Below are positions 1-7,094 of a stretch of DNA of 15,669 bases, in pieces. Positions within the stretch are counted from its first letter, which is position 1; each line of letters starts with the position of its first letter. This stretch comes from Bacilli bacterium (lineage in GTDB: Bacteria > Bacillota_I > Bacilli_A > RFN20 > UBA1709), in contig JAQUTO010000008.1 in NCBI GenBank assembly GCA_028694305.1, positions 1 to 15,669 on the forward strand, written 5' to 3'. The position numbers and the translations under genes were made by a program. The notes under the pieces are model-generated. The model was not told the DNA's origin and did not search any database. It saw only the letters and a program-made list of their open reading frames with translations.

Positions 1-362
1 GTGATGAATTCTTATTCATTCTAGAGTCACGTCTTGATAACTTAGTTTATCGGATGGGTCTTGCTAGAACAAGAAGAGGAGCTCGTCAATTAGTCAACCA
101 TGGTCACATCTTAGTTGATGGTAAGAAAATTGATATTCCATCATACTTAGTTAAACCAGGTTCCAAGATTTCTCTCAGTGAGAAGTCAAAGAGTTTAAAA
201 GTGGTTACCGAAGCTTTAGAAGTTGCCAGTGCTCCATTAGCCTTTGTCTCTTTCGATAAAGCTAAAATGGAAGGCACATTTATTCGTAAACCTGAACGTG
301 GTGAACTCAATCCTGAGATTGATGTTGCACAAATCGTTGAATACTACAACCGCTTAGTCTAA
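1..362 (+). CDS. rpsD: 30S ribosomal protein S4, 3' part (5' end outside window)
   Basis: This is the C-terminal part of ribosomal protein S4, a primary 16S rRNA binding protein of the small subunit that is often also an autogenous translational regulator. The frame is open from base 3, so the gene enters from the left. The 119 visible codons correspond to a little over half of a normal S4 of about 200 residues. The visible part begins DEFLFILESRLDNLVYRMG and continues through the S4 RNA-binding fold (ARTRRGARQLVNHGHI, then VDGKKIDIPSY). It ends at the family's usual C-terminus, with YYNRLV before a TAA at 360-362. The ATG at 54 is internal and not a start. It is the only gene on the + strand here and faces the LysR gene. 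Identification is secure from the motif order. Confidence 0.96.
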   Translation, partial: DEFLFILESRLDNLVYRMGLARTRRGARQLVNHGHILVDGKKIDIPSYLVKPGSKISLSEKSKSLKVVTEALEVASAPLAFVSFDKAKMEGTFIRKPERGELNPEIDVAQIVEYYNRLV

Positions 363-364
363 TT

Positions 365-391
365 AAAAAGGAGCAATTGCTCCTTTTTTTT
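365..391. terminator. bidirectional rho-independent terminator between rpsD and lysR
   Basis: A palindrome GGAGCAATTGCTCC at 370-383 is flanked by A5 on the left and T8 on the right. It forms a GC-rich hairpin followed by a U-tract for rpsD transcripts, and read from the other strand it can serve the convergent LysR gene. The T-tract runs into the LysR stop codon at 390-392, so the two genes share almost all of this spacer. Confidence 0.9.
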
Positions 392-1271
392 AATGTTGAT
401 TGAAACTTTTGACGTGTTGAATAAATAACCTAGTTGTTTTCGACAAGTATCTACCCTTCTTTGTGATTAACGAAACCGTATAATCATCATCACCTTCATT
501 GATTGGAAGGCCCTTAATTGTCGATAAATGATAAGCATTGACAATTGGGCGTGGCAGCATACAGACAGCTTGATTAGAATCCACTAGTGTCATCATAAAA
601 TCCCACTGACTACTATAAACCATAATCTTAGGATAGAAGCCCGCTTTATCACAGTTACTCATCAACCTACGCGTGGCTGAAAATTGGTCATTGAAACAGA
701 CAAAAGTTTCTTTTTTTAAGTCTGAAAAATCCACATAGTCCTTTTTTGATAAAGGATTTAAGGTTGAAACGGCTAAAACATAATTATCTTTAACTTCATC
801 ATGAATATCAAATTGCGCCAAAGAAACTGGCGAGATAACAAATGAACAATCAATATCGCCATTGGAAACATAAGTGGCCAAGGCCATAGAAGTATCTTCT
901 ACAACCTGAATTTCAATTTTAGGAAAACTATTTTTGAAATCGCTAAATACTTTACCAAAGTAACGACCAACCATCAATGGAACCCCGACCTTGATTTTCC
1001 CAATTTGTTGGGCCGTCAATTCTTCCATTGATAAAACTAAGGCATCGTAGTCATTGATAAGTTTGTGACTAAGAGTTAAAAAATCGCGGCCAACATCGGT
1101 TAATTTCAATTGTTTGTTTTCATAAGAAAAGAGGTTACTACCAAACTCGGTCTCTAGTTTCTTAATTGCTGCACTTAAAGCGGGTTGTGTAACCCCTAGT
1201 TTTTTGGCGGCAGTCGAAAAATTCTGATGATTTGCTACTTCTGTGAAATAAACGATCTGTTTGATATCCAT
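390..1271 (-). CDS. LysR-family transcriptional regulator
   Basis: A 293-residue LysR-type regulator, normal for the family. Residues 1-60 form the winged helix-turn-helix: MDIKQIVYFTEVANHQNFS, then TAAKKLGVTQPALSAAIKKLE. The rest matches the two-lobed effector domain (GKIKVGVPLMVG near residue 95 onward). I chose the ATG at 1271 because it is preceded by a GGTGA-type ribosome binding site and begins in the canonical LysR way. The frame stays open to 1319, but those extra 16 codons would lie over the gene's own promoter. The gene stands alone between the rpsD and tyrS terminators, so the neighbours give no hint of its effector or targets. LysR regulators often control a divergent neighbour, but none is present here. 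The family call is firm and the specific role is unknown. Confidence 0.93.
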   Translation of the reverse strand: MDIKQIVYFTEVANHQNFSTAAKKLGVTQPALSAAIKKLETEFGSNLFSYENKQLKLTDVGRDFLTLSHKLINDYDALVLSMEELTAQQIGKIKVGVPLMVGRYFGKVFSDFKNSFPKIEIQVVEDTSMALATYVSNGDIDCSFVISPVSLAQFDIHDEVKDNYVLAVSTLNPLSKKDYVDFSDLKKETFVCFNDQFSATRRLMSNCDKAGFYPKIMVYSSQWDFMMTLVDSNQAVCMLPRPIVNAYHLSTIKGLPINEGDDDYTVSLITKKGRYLSKTTRLFIQHVKSFNQH

Positions 1272-1289
1272 AAACTCACCTTCACCTTT

Positions 1290-1319
1290 ATTATAACCAT
1301 TTTTTATAGAATTTATCAA
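1290..1319 (-). promoter_or_regulatory. promoter of the LysR gene
   Basis: On the minus strand there is a -35 TTGATA (1314-1319), an 18-nt spacer and a perfect -10 TATAAT (1290-1295). Transcription would start about 10 nt upstream of the start codon, leaving a very short leader that consists of little more than the ribosome binding site. Confidence 0.7.
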
Positions 1320-1339
1320 TATCTTTAATTATTCCCGAA

Positions 1340-1364
1340 AAATAGGTGACAATGCCACCTATTT
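1340..1364 (-). terminator. tyrS terminator
   Basis: A 9-bp inverted repeat, AAATAGGTG (1340-1348) and CACCTATTT (1356-1364), with a 7-nt loop. On the minus strand it is followed by a short T run. The upstream arm overlaps the last codons and stop of tyrS. The U-tract is modest, so some read-through into the LysR promoter region is possible. Confidence 0.7.
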
Positions 1365-2609
1365 AAATTCAATCATAAAGTAATTTTTCTTGCCTCTTCT
1401 AATAACAAATAACTTCTTTTCAATGGCGTTATCTCTAGATAAAACATACTCTAAATCAGCAATCTTTTCACCATTAATACTATAAGTTCCCTTACCTAGT
1501 AACTCTCTTGCTTCTCGTTTAGATGAAGCTGCCTTAACTAACACTAAAGCATCAATTAAAGGCATATCTTCGCTAATTGAAGCCGAAGGGACACCATTTA
1601 AACAGACTTGAAGTTGAGCATAACTGAGTTTATTAATCTCGCCACCAAATAAGGCGCTAGACATCATTTGGACTTCTTTTAAGACTTCTTTACCATGAAT
1701 GAATTCAATCATTGTATCAGCCAAAGCCCGTTGTGCTTCTCTTAGTTCTGGATGTTCTTCAGTTTTCTTTTGATAATCTTCAATGGTATCTTTATCCATA
1801 AAGGTAAAGACTTTTAAATAATGAATGACATCTTTATCACCTGTATTTAAGAAATATTGGTAAATACTATATGGAGGAGTCATATTCGGATCCAAGAAGA
1901 AGGAACCTCCAGTTGACTTACCAAATTTAGTGCCATCGGCTTTTGTGATCAAAGTCATAACAATTCCGGCCACATCATTATCACCCGTAGTTTTACGAAT
2001 GAGTTCGACCCCCGATGTGATATTACCCCATTGATCACTACCTCCTAATTGTAAGCGGCAACCCTTAGTTTTATAGAGGGTATAGAAATCAATGGATTGA
2101 ATAATCATATAGGAGAATTCGGTATAAGAAATACCCGTCTCAAGTCGAGACTGAACAGTATCTTTTGCTAGCATATAATTGATTGGAAAATTCTTACCAA
2201 AATCACGTAAATAATCGATGACATTTAGCTTGCCAAGCCAGTCATAATTATTAACCATCTCAGTCTTATTTATATCCGAAAAATCGAGGAATTTTGCTAA
2301 TTGAGATTTAATCCCCTCTGCGTTTTTTAAACTAGTTTCTAGTGTTAAAAGTTTTCGCTCACTATTGCGGCCAGATGGGTCACCAATTAAGCCTGTTCCA
2401 CCACCCACTACTGGGATGATTTTATGCCCTTCAGCTTGGAAGCGCATTAAGACTAAAATTGGAACCAAATGACCTAAATGTAAGGATGGGCCAGTCGGAT
2501 CAAAGCCACAATAAATCGGAGACTTCTCTTGCAGTAATTTGGCAATTACTTCTTGACTAGTTACATCTTTGATTAATCCTCTCCAAGTTAATTCTTCCAT
2601 TAAATTCAT
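1359..2609 (-). CDS. tyrS: tyrosyl-tRNA synthetase
   Basis: A class I aminoacyl-tRNA synthetase that charges tRNA-Tyr with tyrosine, of the bacterial TyrS type. With the ATG at 2609 it has 416 residues, the usual size. The HIGH signature appears as HLGH at 44-47 after YCGFDPTGPSL. The tyrosine pocket motif QLGGSDQWGNI is at 187-197. The KMSKS loop is KFGKS at 228-232, a form known from bacillar TyrRS. The last 65 or so residues are the S4-like tRNA-binding domain. The frame is open to a TTG at 2624, but that TTG overlaps the GGAGGA ribosome binding site (2617-2622) placed 7 nt before the ATG at 2609, so 2609 is the real start. Expression is governed by the tyrosine T-box directly upstream. 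Confidence 0.97.
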   Translation of the reverse strand: MNLMEELTWRGLIKDVTSQEVIAKLLQEKSPIYCGFDPTGPSLHLGHLVPILVLMRFQAEGHKIIPVVGGGTGLIGDPSGRNSERKLLTLETSLKNAEGIKSQLAKFLDFSDINKTEMVNNYDWLGKLNVIDYLRDFGKNFPINYMLAKDTVQSRLETGISYTEFSYMIIQSIDFYTLYKTKGCRLQLGGSDQWGNITSGVELIRKTTGDNDVAGIVMTLITKADGTKFGKSTGGSFFLDPNMTPPYSIYQYFLNTGDKDVIHYLKVFTFMDKDTIEDYQKKTEEHPELREAQRALADTMIEFIHGKEVLKEVQMMSSALFGGEINKLSYAQLQVCLNGVPSASISEDMPLIDALVLVKAASSKREARELLGKGTYSINGEKIADLEYVLSRDNAIEKKLFVIRRGKKNYFMIEFK

Positions 2610-2630
2610 AATATTTTCCTCCAAAATAAA

Positions 2631-2658
2631 ACGTCCCTAGAAATCACTCTAAGGACGT
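2631..2658 (-). terminator. T-box terminator (attenuator) upstream of tyrS
   Basis: The minus-strand transcript folds the 11-nt arms at 2648-2658 and 2631-2641 into a stem with one U-G pair and a 6-nt loop, followed by TTTTATTTT (2622-2630). The upstream arm (ACGTCC) adjoins the T-box sequence, as expected for the mutually exclusive antiterminator. Confidence 0.9.
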
Positions 2659-2830
2659 AAGTTACGCGGTACCACCTTAGTTTATAATCAGTTACTGACT
2701 ATACCCTTCATTCTTGCTTTAACGCAGCATTACGTTAACTCCCAGGTGTATCATTTTAACTTGTTTGTTAAGTTTCACCAACCCTTAACTCGCTAAAAAA
2801 CTAATTAAAAATCGTCCTGTTCATCGTTAT
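2631..2830 (-). ncRNA. tyrosine-specific T-box riboswitch leader
   Basis: The leader senses uncharged tRNA-Tyr and allows tyrS transcription when tyrosine charging falls. The invariant T-box AAGGTGGTACCGCG is on the minus strand at 2665-2678, just before the attenuator. Further upstream is a Stem I: AGCGAGTTAAG pairs around GGTTGGTGAAA with CTTAAC in the distal arm. The segment AATGATACACCTGGGAG has the form of a specifier loop. There the triplet TAC (2748-2750), followed by A, is a tyrosine codon, matching the downstream gene. A TTAACG/CGTTAA hairpin lies between Stem I and the T-box. The 5' end is set by the promoter at 2837-2845 and is approximate. Confidence 0.95.
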
Positions 2831-2836
2831 GACGTC

Positions 2837-2845
2837 ATTATAACA
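2837..2845 (-). promoter_or_regulatory. extended -10 promoter of the tyrS leader
   Basis: TGTTATAAT on the minus strand, a perfect -10 with the TG extension. No good -35 is seen at the right distance (TACCAC at 2860-2865). It sits 5 nt downstream of the ccpA stop, so the tyrS leader begins almost exactly where ccpA ends and no ccpA terminator fits in between. Confidence 0.65.
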
Positions 2846-2849
2846 CAAA

Positions 2850-3863
2850 CTATACTTTTGTGGTATTTCTTTTAATGTATTCAGCCGGCAAGACATAAAT
2901 GTACTTATCTGCTGCTAATGTTGAAGTGAGCATCTTAGTTAACATTCGCATCGCATATGCGCCCAAATCATATAAAGGAGCTTTAATTGATGAAATTTGT
3001 GGACGGCACTTCCTGGAATCTTTCGTTCCCATAATTCCCATAACTTCATAATCATCAGGAACCTTTAAGCCTAAATCTACTCCCGCATTAACTAAAGCAT
3101 GAGCTAAAGTATCACGTGTACAAACATAGAGTTCATGATTTGGTTTATGGGTCTTAAAGTATTCTACATAGTATTCATAAATTGGAATATATGAGTCTTT
3201 GATTTCTTTGGTTTCATAAACAACTTGTTTATTGTCTTTTAAAACTTCTAAGATAGCATCTTCATAACCATTGGTCATATGCCAATCTTTATTTGGATCT
3301 CTTAAGAAGATAATCTTTTTAATTCCATTCTTAACTTCAGCTTCAATAAAATTCTTGAGTGGTGTGCCATTATCGGTATTAACCAAAGCATTCCGCTCAT
3401 TTAGTCTATCATTACCAATGACAACTACTGGTAAAGAAATATTAGTGAACTTCTTCACATCAGCAGTTTCGAGTTGGGAATTAAAGATAACAATGCCCTC
3501 AACTCTTGAAGCAATAACGCTATCAACAGCTCTTTCGGCATCTTCAACATTTTCATAAGTAAAGAGTAATGGTCGATAACCATAAATCTTGCAGACATCT
3601 AACATGCCAGCCAAAATCTTATTGATATAAACATAATTAGTTGATGGTAAAACAATTCCGATATTAGCGGACATACTTGTTGCTAATCCTCGAGCTTGAT
3701 CGCTTGGTATATAACCAAGTTTAGTAATAGCATCTCTAACAAGTTTAGCTGTTTCTTCATTAACATTACCCTTGCCGTTAATGACACGCGAAACAGTAGC
3801 CAAAGAAACATTTGCCTCTTTAGCAACCTCATAAATGGTGGCCCGACTCTTTTTATTTTCCAT
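2850..3863 (-). CDS. ccpA: LacI-family regulator, probable catabolite control protein A
   Basis: A 337-residue LacI/GalR repressor, close to the length of CcpA. The helix-turn-helix is at 9-29 (TIYEVAKEANVSLATVSRV). The hinge helix with the minor-groove leucine follows (SDQARGLAT, 54-62), then a periplasmic-binding-protein-like core. The C-terminal segment APLYDLGAYAMRMLTKML (from about 295) closely resembles the QPMYDIGAVAMRLLTK region of Bacillus CcpA as I recall it. CcpA, with HPr-Ser-P as corepressor, is the global carbon catabolite regulator of Bacillota. The position beside tyrS and rpsD, and two cre boxes in front of the neighbouring ato operons, support the assignment. The start ATG has an AGGTGA site 6 nt upstream. 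HPr-contact residues were not verified, so another LacI regulator specific to ato remains possible. Confidence 0.8.
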   Translation of the reverse strand: MENKKSRATIYEVAKEANVSLATVSRVINGKGNVNEETAKLVRDAITKLGYIPSDQARGLATSMSANIGIVLPSTNYVYINKILAGMLDVCKIYGYRPLLFTYENVEDAERAVDSVIASRVEGIVIFNSQLETADVKKFTNISLPVVVIGNDRLNERNALVNTDNGTPLKNFIEAEVKNGIKKIIFLRDPNKDWHMTNGYEDAILEVLKDNKQVVYETKEIKDSYIPIYEYYVEYFKTHKPNHELYVCTRDTLAHALVNAGVDLGLKVPDDYEVMGIMGTKDSRKCRPQISSIKAPLYDLGAYAMRMLTKMLTSTLAADKYIYVLPAEYIKRNTTKV

Positions 3864-3896
3864 GCTATCACCTCAGCAAAATGCCCATTTTTAAAT

Positions 3897-3914
3897 AATG
3901 TAAGCACTTACATT
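3897..3914. promoter_or_regulatory. palindromic operator at the ccpA start site
   Basis: A perfect inverted repeat AATGTAAG-CA-CTTACATT. Its core TGTAAGCACTTACA fits the cre consensus TGWNANCGNTNWCA except for A instead of G at the central CG. It begins 4 nt after the -10 box and covers the predicted transcription start, the classic place for autorepression. Confidence 0.75.
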
Positions 3915-3917
3915 TAT

Positions 3918-3946
3918 ATTTTAGTCTAATACACGCTCTTTGTCAA
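3918..3946 (-). promoter_or_regulatory. ccpA promoter
   Basis: Minus strand: a perfect -35 TTGACA (3941-3946), a 17-nt spacer, and -10 TAAAAT (3918-3923). It is a strong sigma-A type promoter located just past the terminator of the upstream ato operon, so ccpA has its own transcription unit. Confidence 0.85.
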
Positions 3947-3953
3947 TTGAACA

Positions 3954-3983
3954 TAAAAAAAACCTCCGGTTATGCGCCGGAGG
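3954..3983 (-). terminator. terminator of ato operon copy 1
   Basis: A perfect 7-bp GC-rich stem, CCTCCGG (3963-3969) and CCGGAGG (3977-3983), with a 7-nt loop. It is followed on the minus strand by eight Ts (3962-3954 region). It ends the atoE transcript and the structured 3' RNA. Confidence 0.93.
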
Positions 3984-4200
3984 AATAATGTAGCTAAATA
4001 AACGCTCATATTCTGATATTCATTAGAAGCTTAATGCTTACTTGATTACTAATTCCAACACGTGCTTTTGGCCTGGAACTAATGATTTAATAAACATCTT
4101 GCATTGGGTATCATAATAAGATGGTCTATGAATAAATGATTAATCTCAAGGAGGACGTAGGTTCCTCCTGAGATACAAATCATATTATTATAAACCTACG
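3963..4200 (-). ncRNA. structured 3' RNA element after ato copy 1
   Basis: An unrecognised RNA between the atoE stop and the terminator. In transcript order it has four parts. Hairpin 1 (4174-4143) is a 12-bp stem with one bulge and the loop ACCUACG. A weaker CATCTT/AAGATG hairpin follows (4123-4095). Hairpin 2 (4083-4048) has a 10-bp stem and the loop GGCCAAAAGCACGUGU. Then GCTACATTATT leads into the terminator stem. The same parts in the same order follow ato copy 2, with stems that differ in sequence but still pair. The segment CGTAGGTT (4200-4193) can pair with the loop of hairpin 1. No convincing separate promoter is seen: a TATAAT at about 4191-4186 has no good -35. It may therefore be a 3' UTR structure or a processed small RNA. 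It does not resemble a leader, because the next gene has its own promoter after the terminator. Confidence 0.7.
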
Positions 4201-4218
4201 AATTTTAAATGCTTGATA

Positions 4219-5661
4219 CTATAAGAATAGTAAGCATAGAACGACGATAACGAATTCTACGAATAGCAATAAGACACAGTATCCCATGATATCTCTTGCT
4301 TGTAACTTAGCAACAGCCAATAGTGGTAATGCCCAGAATGGTTGAATTAAGTTTGTCCAGCAATCGCCCCATGCGATACACATAGCGGCCTTACCTTCAC
4401 CAACAGATTCCTTGAATTTTGGATCTTGAACCGCGTTCATAATGATAGGACCTTGAACTTGCCATTGTCCACCACCTGATGGAACAAAGAAGTTAACGAT
4501 ACCAGCACTTAAGAAAATCCAAAGTGGGAATGTGAAAGGTGTAGAAATGCTAACGAAGACATCTGATAATAATTTAGCTAAGGACTTACTTCCAGCTTCA
4601 TTATATGTCATCATAGCAGATAGACCACCATAGAATGGGAATTGTAACATAACACCAGCAGCGCCAGCGGCGACTGCGTTAACTGACTTAACAGTTTCGA
4701 TAGGTGTCTTAAATAATGCCATAGCAGCGATTAAGAATAAGAAGTTGACAAAGTCAAGACTCATTGAGAATGCTGTATGAGATTTTGCCATATTGAAGAA
4801 ATACATAAAGATTGAGAGAGCGCCCATTGCAACAATGATATAGTTGAGAACTTTTGAATGTTCCATCTTCACTGCTGGAGTAGCGTTTTTCTTATCATAC
4901 TTTTCTTCTTTAACGTCATCACCCTCGAAAACTTTTGGATCGACTGTAACAACTTTGTCTGGTGTTGGATGCATTTTCATCATGATAATTGGCATGATAA
5001 TCATACATAGAGCATTTGGAACTAAGCAGTATGCAGCAAAGATTGTTTGGTTAAATGCAATACCTGGGGAAACCCATTCGTTTGCACTTCCTGCACCAAC
5101 TTTTGCTCCGGCTGTAGCGATTTGAAGAGGAATTGATCCTGAGAAACCAGCGTGCCAGATACCTAATCCAATATAACCACCGGCGACTAATAGAGCATAG
5201 TGAACACCCTTAACTTCTTTAGCAACTTCTTTTGCAAGAATAGCTGCCATAACAAGTGATGCGCCCCAGTTTAGCCAACCTGTGACTAATGCGACGAATG
5301 CAACGAGCCAAACTGCCATTTGAGGAGACTTTGGAAGCTTAGCTAAAGCTTTTAAGCCCTTCTTGACAGCTGGTGTGTTAGCTAGAATAGATCCAGTAAC
5401 AACGACCATTGACATTTGCATAGAGAATGCGAGTAGACTCCAGAATCCTTTGTACCATCCCTTATAAATAAGGTTAACAATACGAGGGATAAATCCGGTG
5501 TTGGTAGGATTACCTTGGACAAACAGATAAATAATAGCTGCGACCAAGATGACGATTGTAAGAACAACAGCGAAGATGAAGGCGTCTGGCATATACTTAT
5601 TCATTAATGCACAGGCACCTGCAACTAGGCCATTACCCTTTTTTTGTTTTTTGTCTGCCAT
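4219..5661 (-). CDS. atoE: short-chain fatty acid transporter, AtoE family, copy 1
   Basis: A 480-residue polytopic inner-membrane protein of the AtoE/short-chain fatty acid transporter family, usually about 440-480 residues. It probably imports acetoacetate, butyrate or similar acids for activation by the adjacent CoA-transferase. Family motifs visible are HAGFSGSIPL at 170-179, PSGGGQWQVQGP at 394-405 and WGDCWTNLIQPFW at 431-443. Hydrophobic spans run from about 27-49 onward, interrupted by a charged cytoplasmic-looking loop at about 231-268. The start ATG has AAAGGGAGA 6 nt upstream. It is the last gene of the operon, 50 nt after atoA. The protein is identical to copy 2 except at residues 474 (V against A) and 476 (C against S). 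The family is sure; the exact substrate is inferred. Confidence 0.92.
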   Translation of the reverse strand: MADKKQKKGNGLVAGACALMNKYMPDAFIFAVVLTIVILVAAIIYLFVQGNPTNTGFIPRIVNLIYKGWYKGFWSLLAFSMQMSMVVVTGSILANTPAVKKGLKALAKLPKSPQMAVWLVAFVALVTGWLNWGASLVMAAILAKEVAKEVKGVHYALLVAGGYIGLGIWHAGFSGSIPLQIATAGAKVGAGSANEWVSPGIAFNQTIFAAYCLVPNALCMIIMPIIMMKMHPTPDKVVTVDPKVFEGDDVKEEKYDKKNATPAVKMEHSKVLNYIIVAMGALSIFMYFFNMAKSHTAFSMSLDFVNFLFLIAAMALFKTPIETVKSVNAVAAGAAGVMLQFPFYGGLSAMMTYNEAGSKSLAKLLSDVFVSISTPFTFPLWIFLSAGIVNFFVPSGGGQWQVQGPIIMNAVQDPKFKESVGEGKAAMCIAWGDCWTNLIQPFWALPLLAVAKLQARDIMGYCVLLLFVEFVIVVLCLLFL

Positions 5662-7094
5662 ATTTTTTCTCCCTTTATTATTTTAAAGATTTATAGTTTT
5701 CTACAAAACTATTACAACTTCATTGTCATTGGTCCATTCTTTGGAACAATTAATGTTGCTCCTGTATCAGCTTGGACTTGTTGGACAGTGTAGTTAGGGT
5801 TGATTTCCATAAGAACTAATCCACTGCGTGTTTGTTTCAATACGCACTCTTCTGTAACGATATAGTCGACAACGTGAAGAGCTGTGTAAGGTAATGTGCA
5901 TTCCTTTAAGATCTTATGTGCGCCCTTTTGTGTATGTTGCATTGCGACGATAACAGTTTTAGCACCTACGACTAAATCCATTGCGCCTCCCATGCCTGGG
6001 ACCATCTTACCTGGAACAATCCAGTTAGCGAGGTTTCCGTGATCATCTACTTCGAGTGCGCCAAGGACTGTGTAGTCAACGTGGCCACCTCTAATTAAAG
6101 CAAATGATGTCGCTGAGTCAAAGAAGCTTGCGCCTGGAATAGCGCCGCATGGTTGACCACCAGCATTTGTCAAATCTGGGTCGATGTGATTTGGATCAAC
6201 GCCAGTTAATCCGACCATCCCGTTCTCTGATTGAAATAAAACTTCAATCTTTGAAGGAATATATTTTGCAACTTCTGTTGGAAGACCAATACCTAGGTTT
6301 ACAAAGTCGCCATCCTTTAAGAATTTTGCCACTCTACGAGCGATAATTTCCTTAGGAGCCATTTCTTTTGTGATTTCCATAACTATTTTTCCTCCTTTAC
6401 GATGTAGTCTACTAGAACGCCAGGGACATGGATAGCATTGCCATCAATCTCTCCTCTTTCGACGATCTTTTGTGCTTCACAGACAACTACATCTGATGCA
6501 TAAGCCATAACTCTACTAAAGTTTTGTGTAGTCTTGTTGAAGTAAACGTTCCCAAGCTTATCGACTACAGCACCTTTAATAATAGTTAGATCTGCATGTA
6601 ATGGTTTCTCAATTAGGTATGTTTTCTTCTTCTTGTCACCTAATTTGATCTTCTTATATACATGCTCGGCTTGCTCAATGATATCGACGCCAACGCCTGT
6701 TGGGGTGATAATTCCACCTAGTCCAGATCCGCCAGCTCTAATCATTTCTGCAAATGAACCTTGTGGGATTAAGACAACCTTCATCTCACCTGTGTTCATC
6801 TTCTTGCCAATTAGTGGGTTTAACCCAATATGTGTGGCATACAATGTTGTGCATTGTCCGGATGCAATTAACTTGCCTGCGCCTTTAGGACCAGCAATTA
6901 ACTCGCCAGTTTCTTTGTTGCGCTTTTCTCCTAGACCGCCATCATTGCAATAGATTGTTAAATTCTTAACGCCTGATGCTACCACTTGATCGATTACGGT
7001 CTCGGCTGATCCGACTGATAAGAAGCCACCAATCATAATTGACATCCCATCCTTTAATAAAGGACGAATGTCGGTCTTCTCAATAATCTTATTT
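4247..7094. repeat. long direct repeat, left copy
   Basis: About 2848 bp that I find identical by eye to 7473-10320 (offset 3226), covering nearly all of atoD-atoA-atoE including the 50-nt atoA-atoE spacer. Identity stops 28 nt before the end of atoE and at codon 2 of atoD. Outside these points the two flanks differ heavily. Confidence 0.9.
5712..6380 (-). CDS. atoA: acetate/acetoacetate-type CoA-transferase subunit B, copy 1
   Basis: The beta subunit of a family I CoA-transferase (AtoA/ScoB/CtfB), 222 residues, a normal length. It carries NLGIGLP at 28-34 and the SENG motif at 51-54. Glu52 of that motif is the residue that forms the glutamyl-CoA thioester in this family. DYTVLGALEVDDHGNLANW and PGKMVPGMGGAMDLV follow at about 102-136 in the usual order. 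With subunit A it would move CoA from an acyl-CoA such as acetyl-CoA to acetoacetate or a short-chain fatty acid in the cytoplasm. A GGAGGA ribosome binding site lies at the end of atoD, and only 2 nt separate the atoD stop from this ATG. The substrate cannot be read from sequence: acetoacetate, butyrate and propionate enzymes look alike. Confidence 0.93.
   Translation of the reverse strand: MEITKEMAPKEIIARRVAKFLKDGDFVNLGIGLPTEVAKYIPSKIEVLFQSENGMVGLTGVDPNHIDPDLTNAGGQPCGAIPGASFFDSATSFALIRGGHVDYTVLGALEVDDHGNLANWIVPGKMVPGMGGAMDLVVGAKTVIVAMQHTQKGAHKILKECTLPYTALHVVDYIVTEECVLKQTRSGLVLMEINPNYTVQQVQADTGATLIVPKNGPMTMKL

Noticed and set aside
2610..2624. tyrS starting at the TTG at 2624
   Set aside because: The TTG overlaps the GGAGGA ribosome binding site of the ATG at 2609, which starts the conserved protein.
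3683..3907. A 74-codon frame overlapping the start of ccpA
   Set aside because: It is an out-of-frame shadow of the ccpA coding sequence and its promoter, with no recognisable protein features.
3963..3983. The UUCCUCC of the terminator stems as an antisense to the GGAGGAA ribosome binding site of atoA
   Set aside because: The match is to a generic Shine-Dalgarno sequence and lies inside a strong stem; there is no extended complementarity.
3963..4200. The 3' RNA as a riboswitch controlling ccpA (copy 1) or the second ato operon (copy 2)
   Set aside because: In both places a separate promoter lies between the terminator and the next gene, so attenuation of that gene by the RNA is not supported.
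4181..4219. A separate promoter for the 3' RNA of copy 1 (TATAAT on the minus strand)
   Set aside because: No acceptable -35 box lies at 16-18 nt, and copy 2 has no matching -10, so an independent start is not supported by sequence alone.
4844..5125. Open frames on the + strand inside the ato genes (also 6149-6346, 6633-6953 and their duplicates)
   Set aside because: They are antisense to clear genes, have no ribosome binding site or family resemblance, and are repeated only because the operon is repeated.
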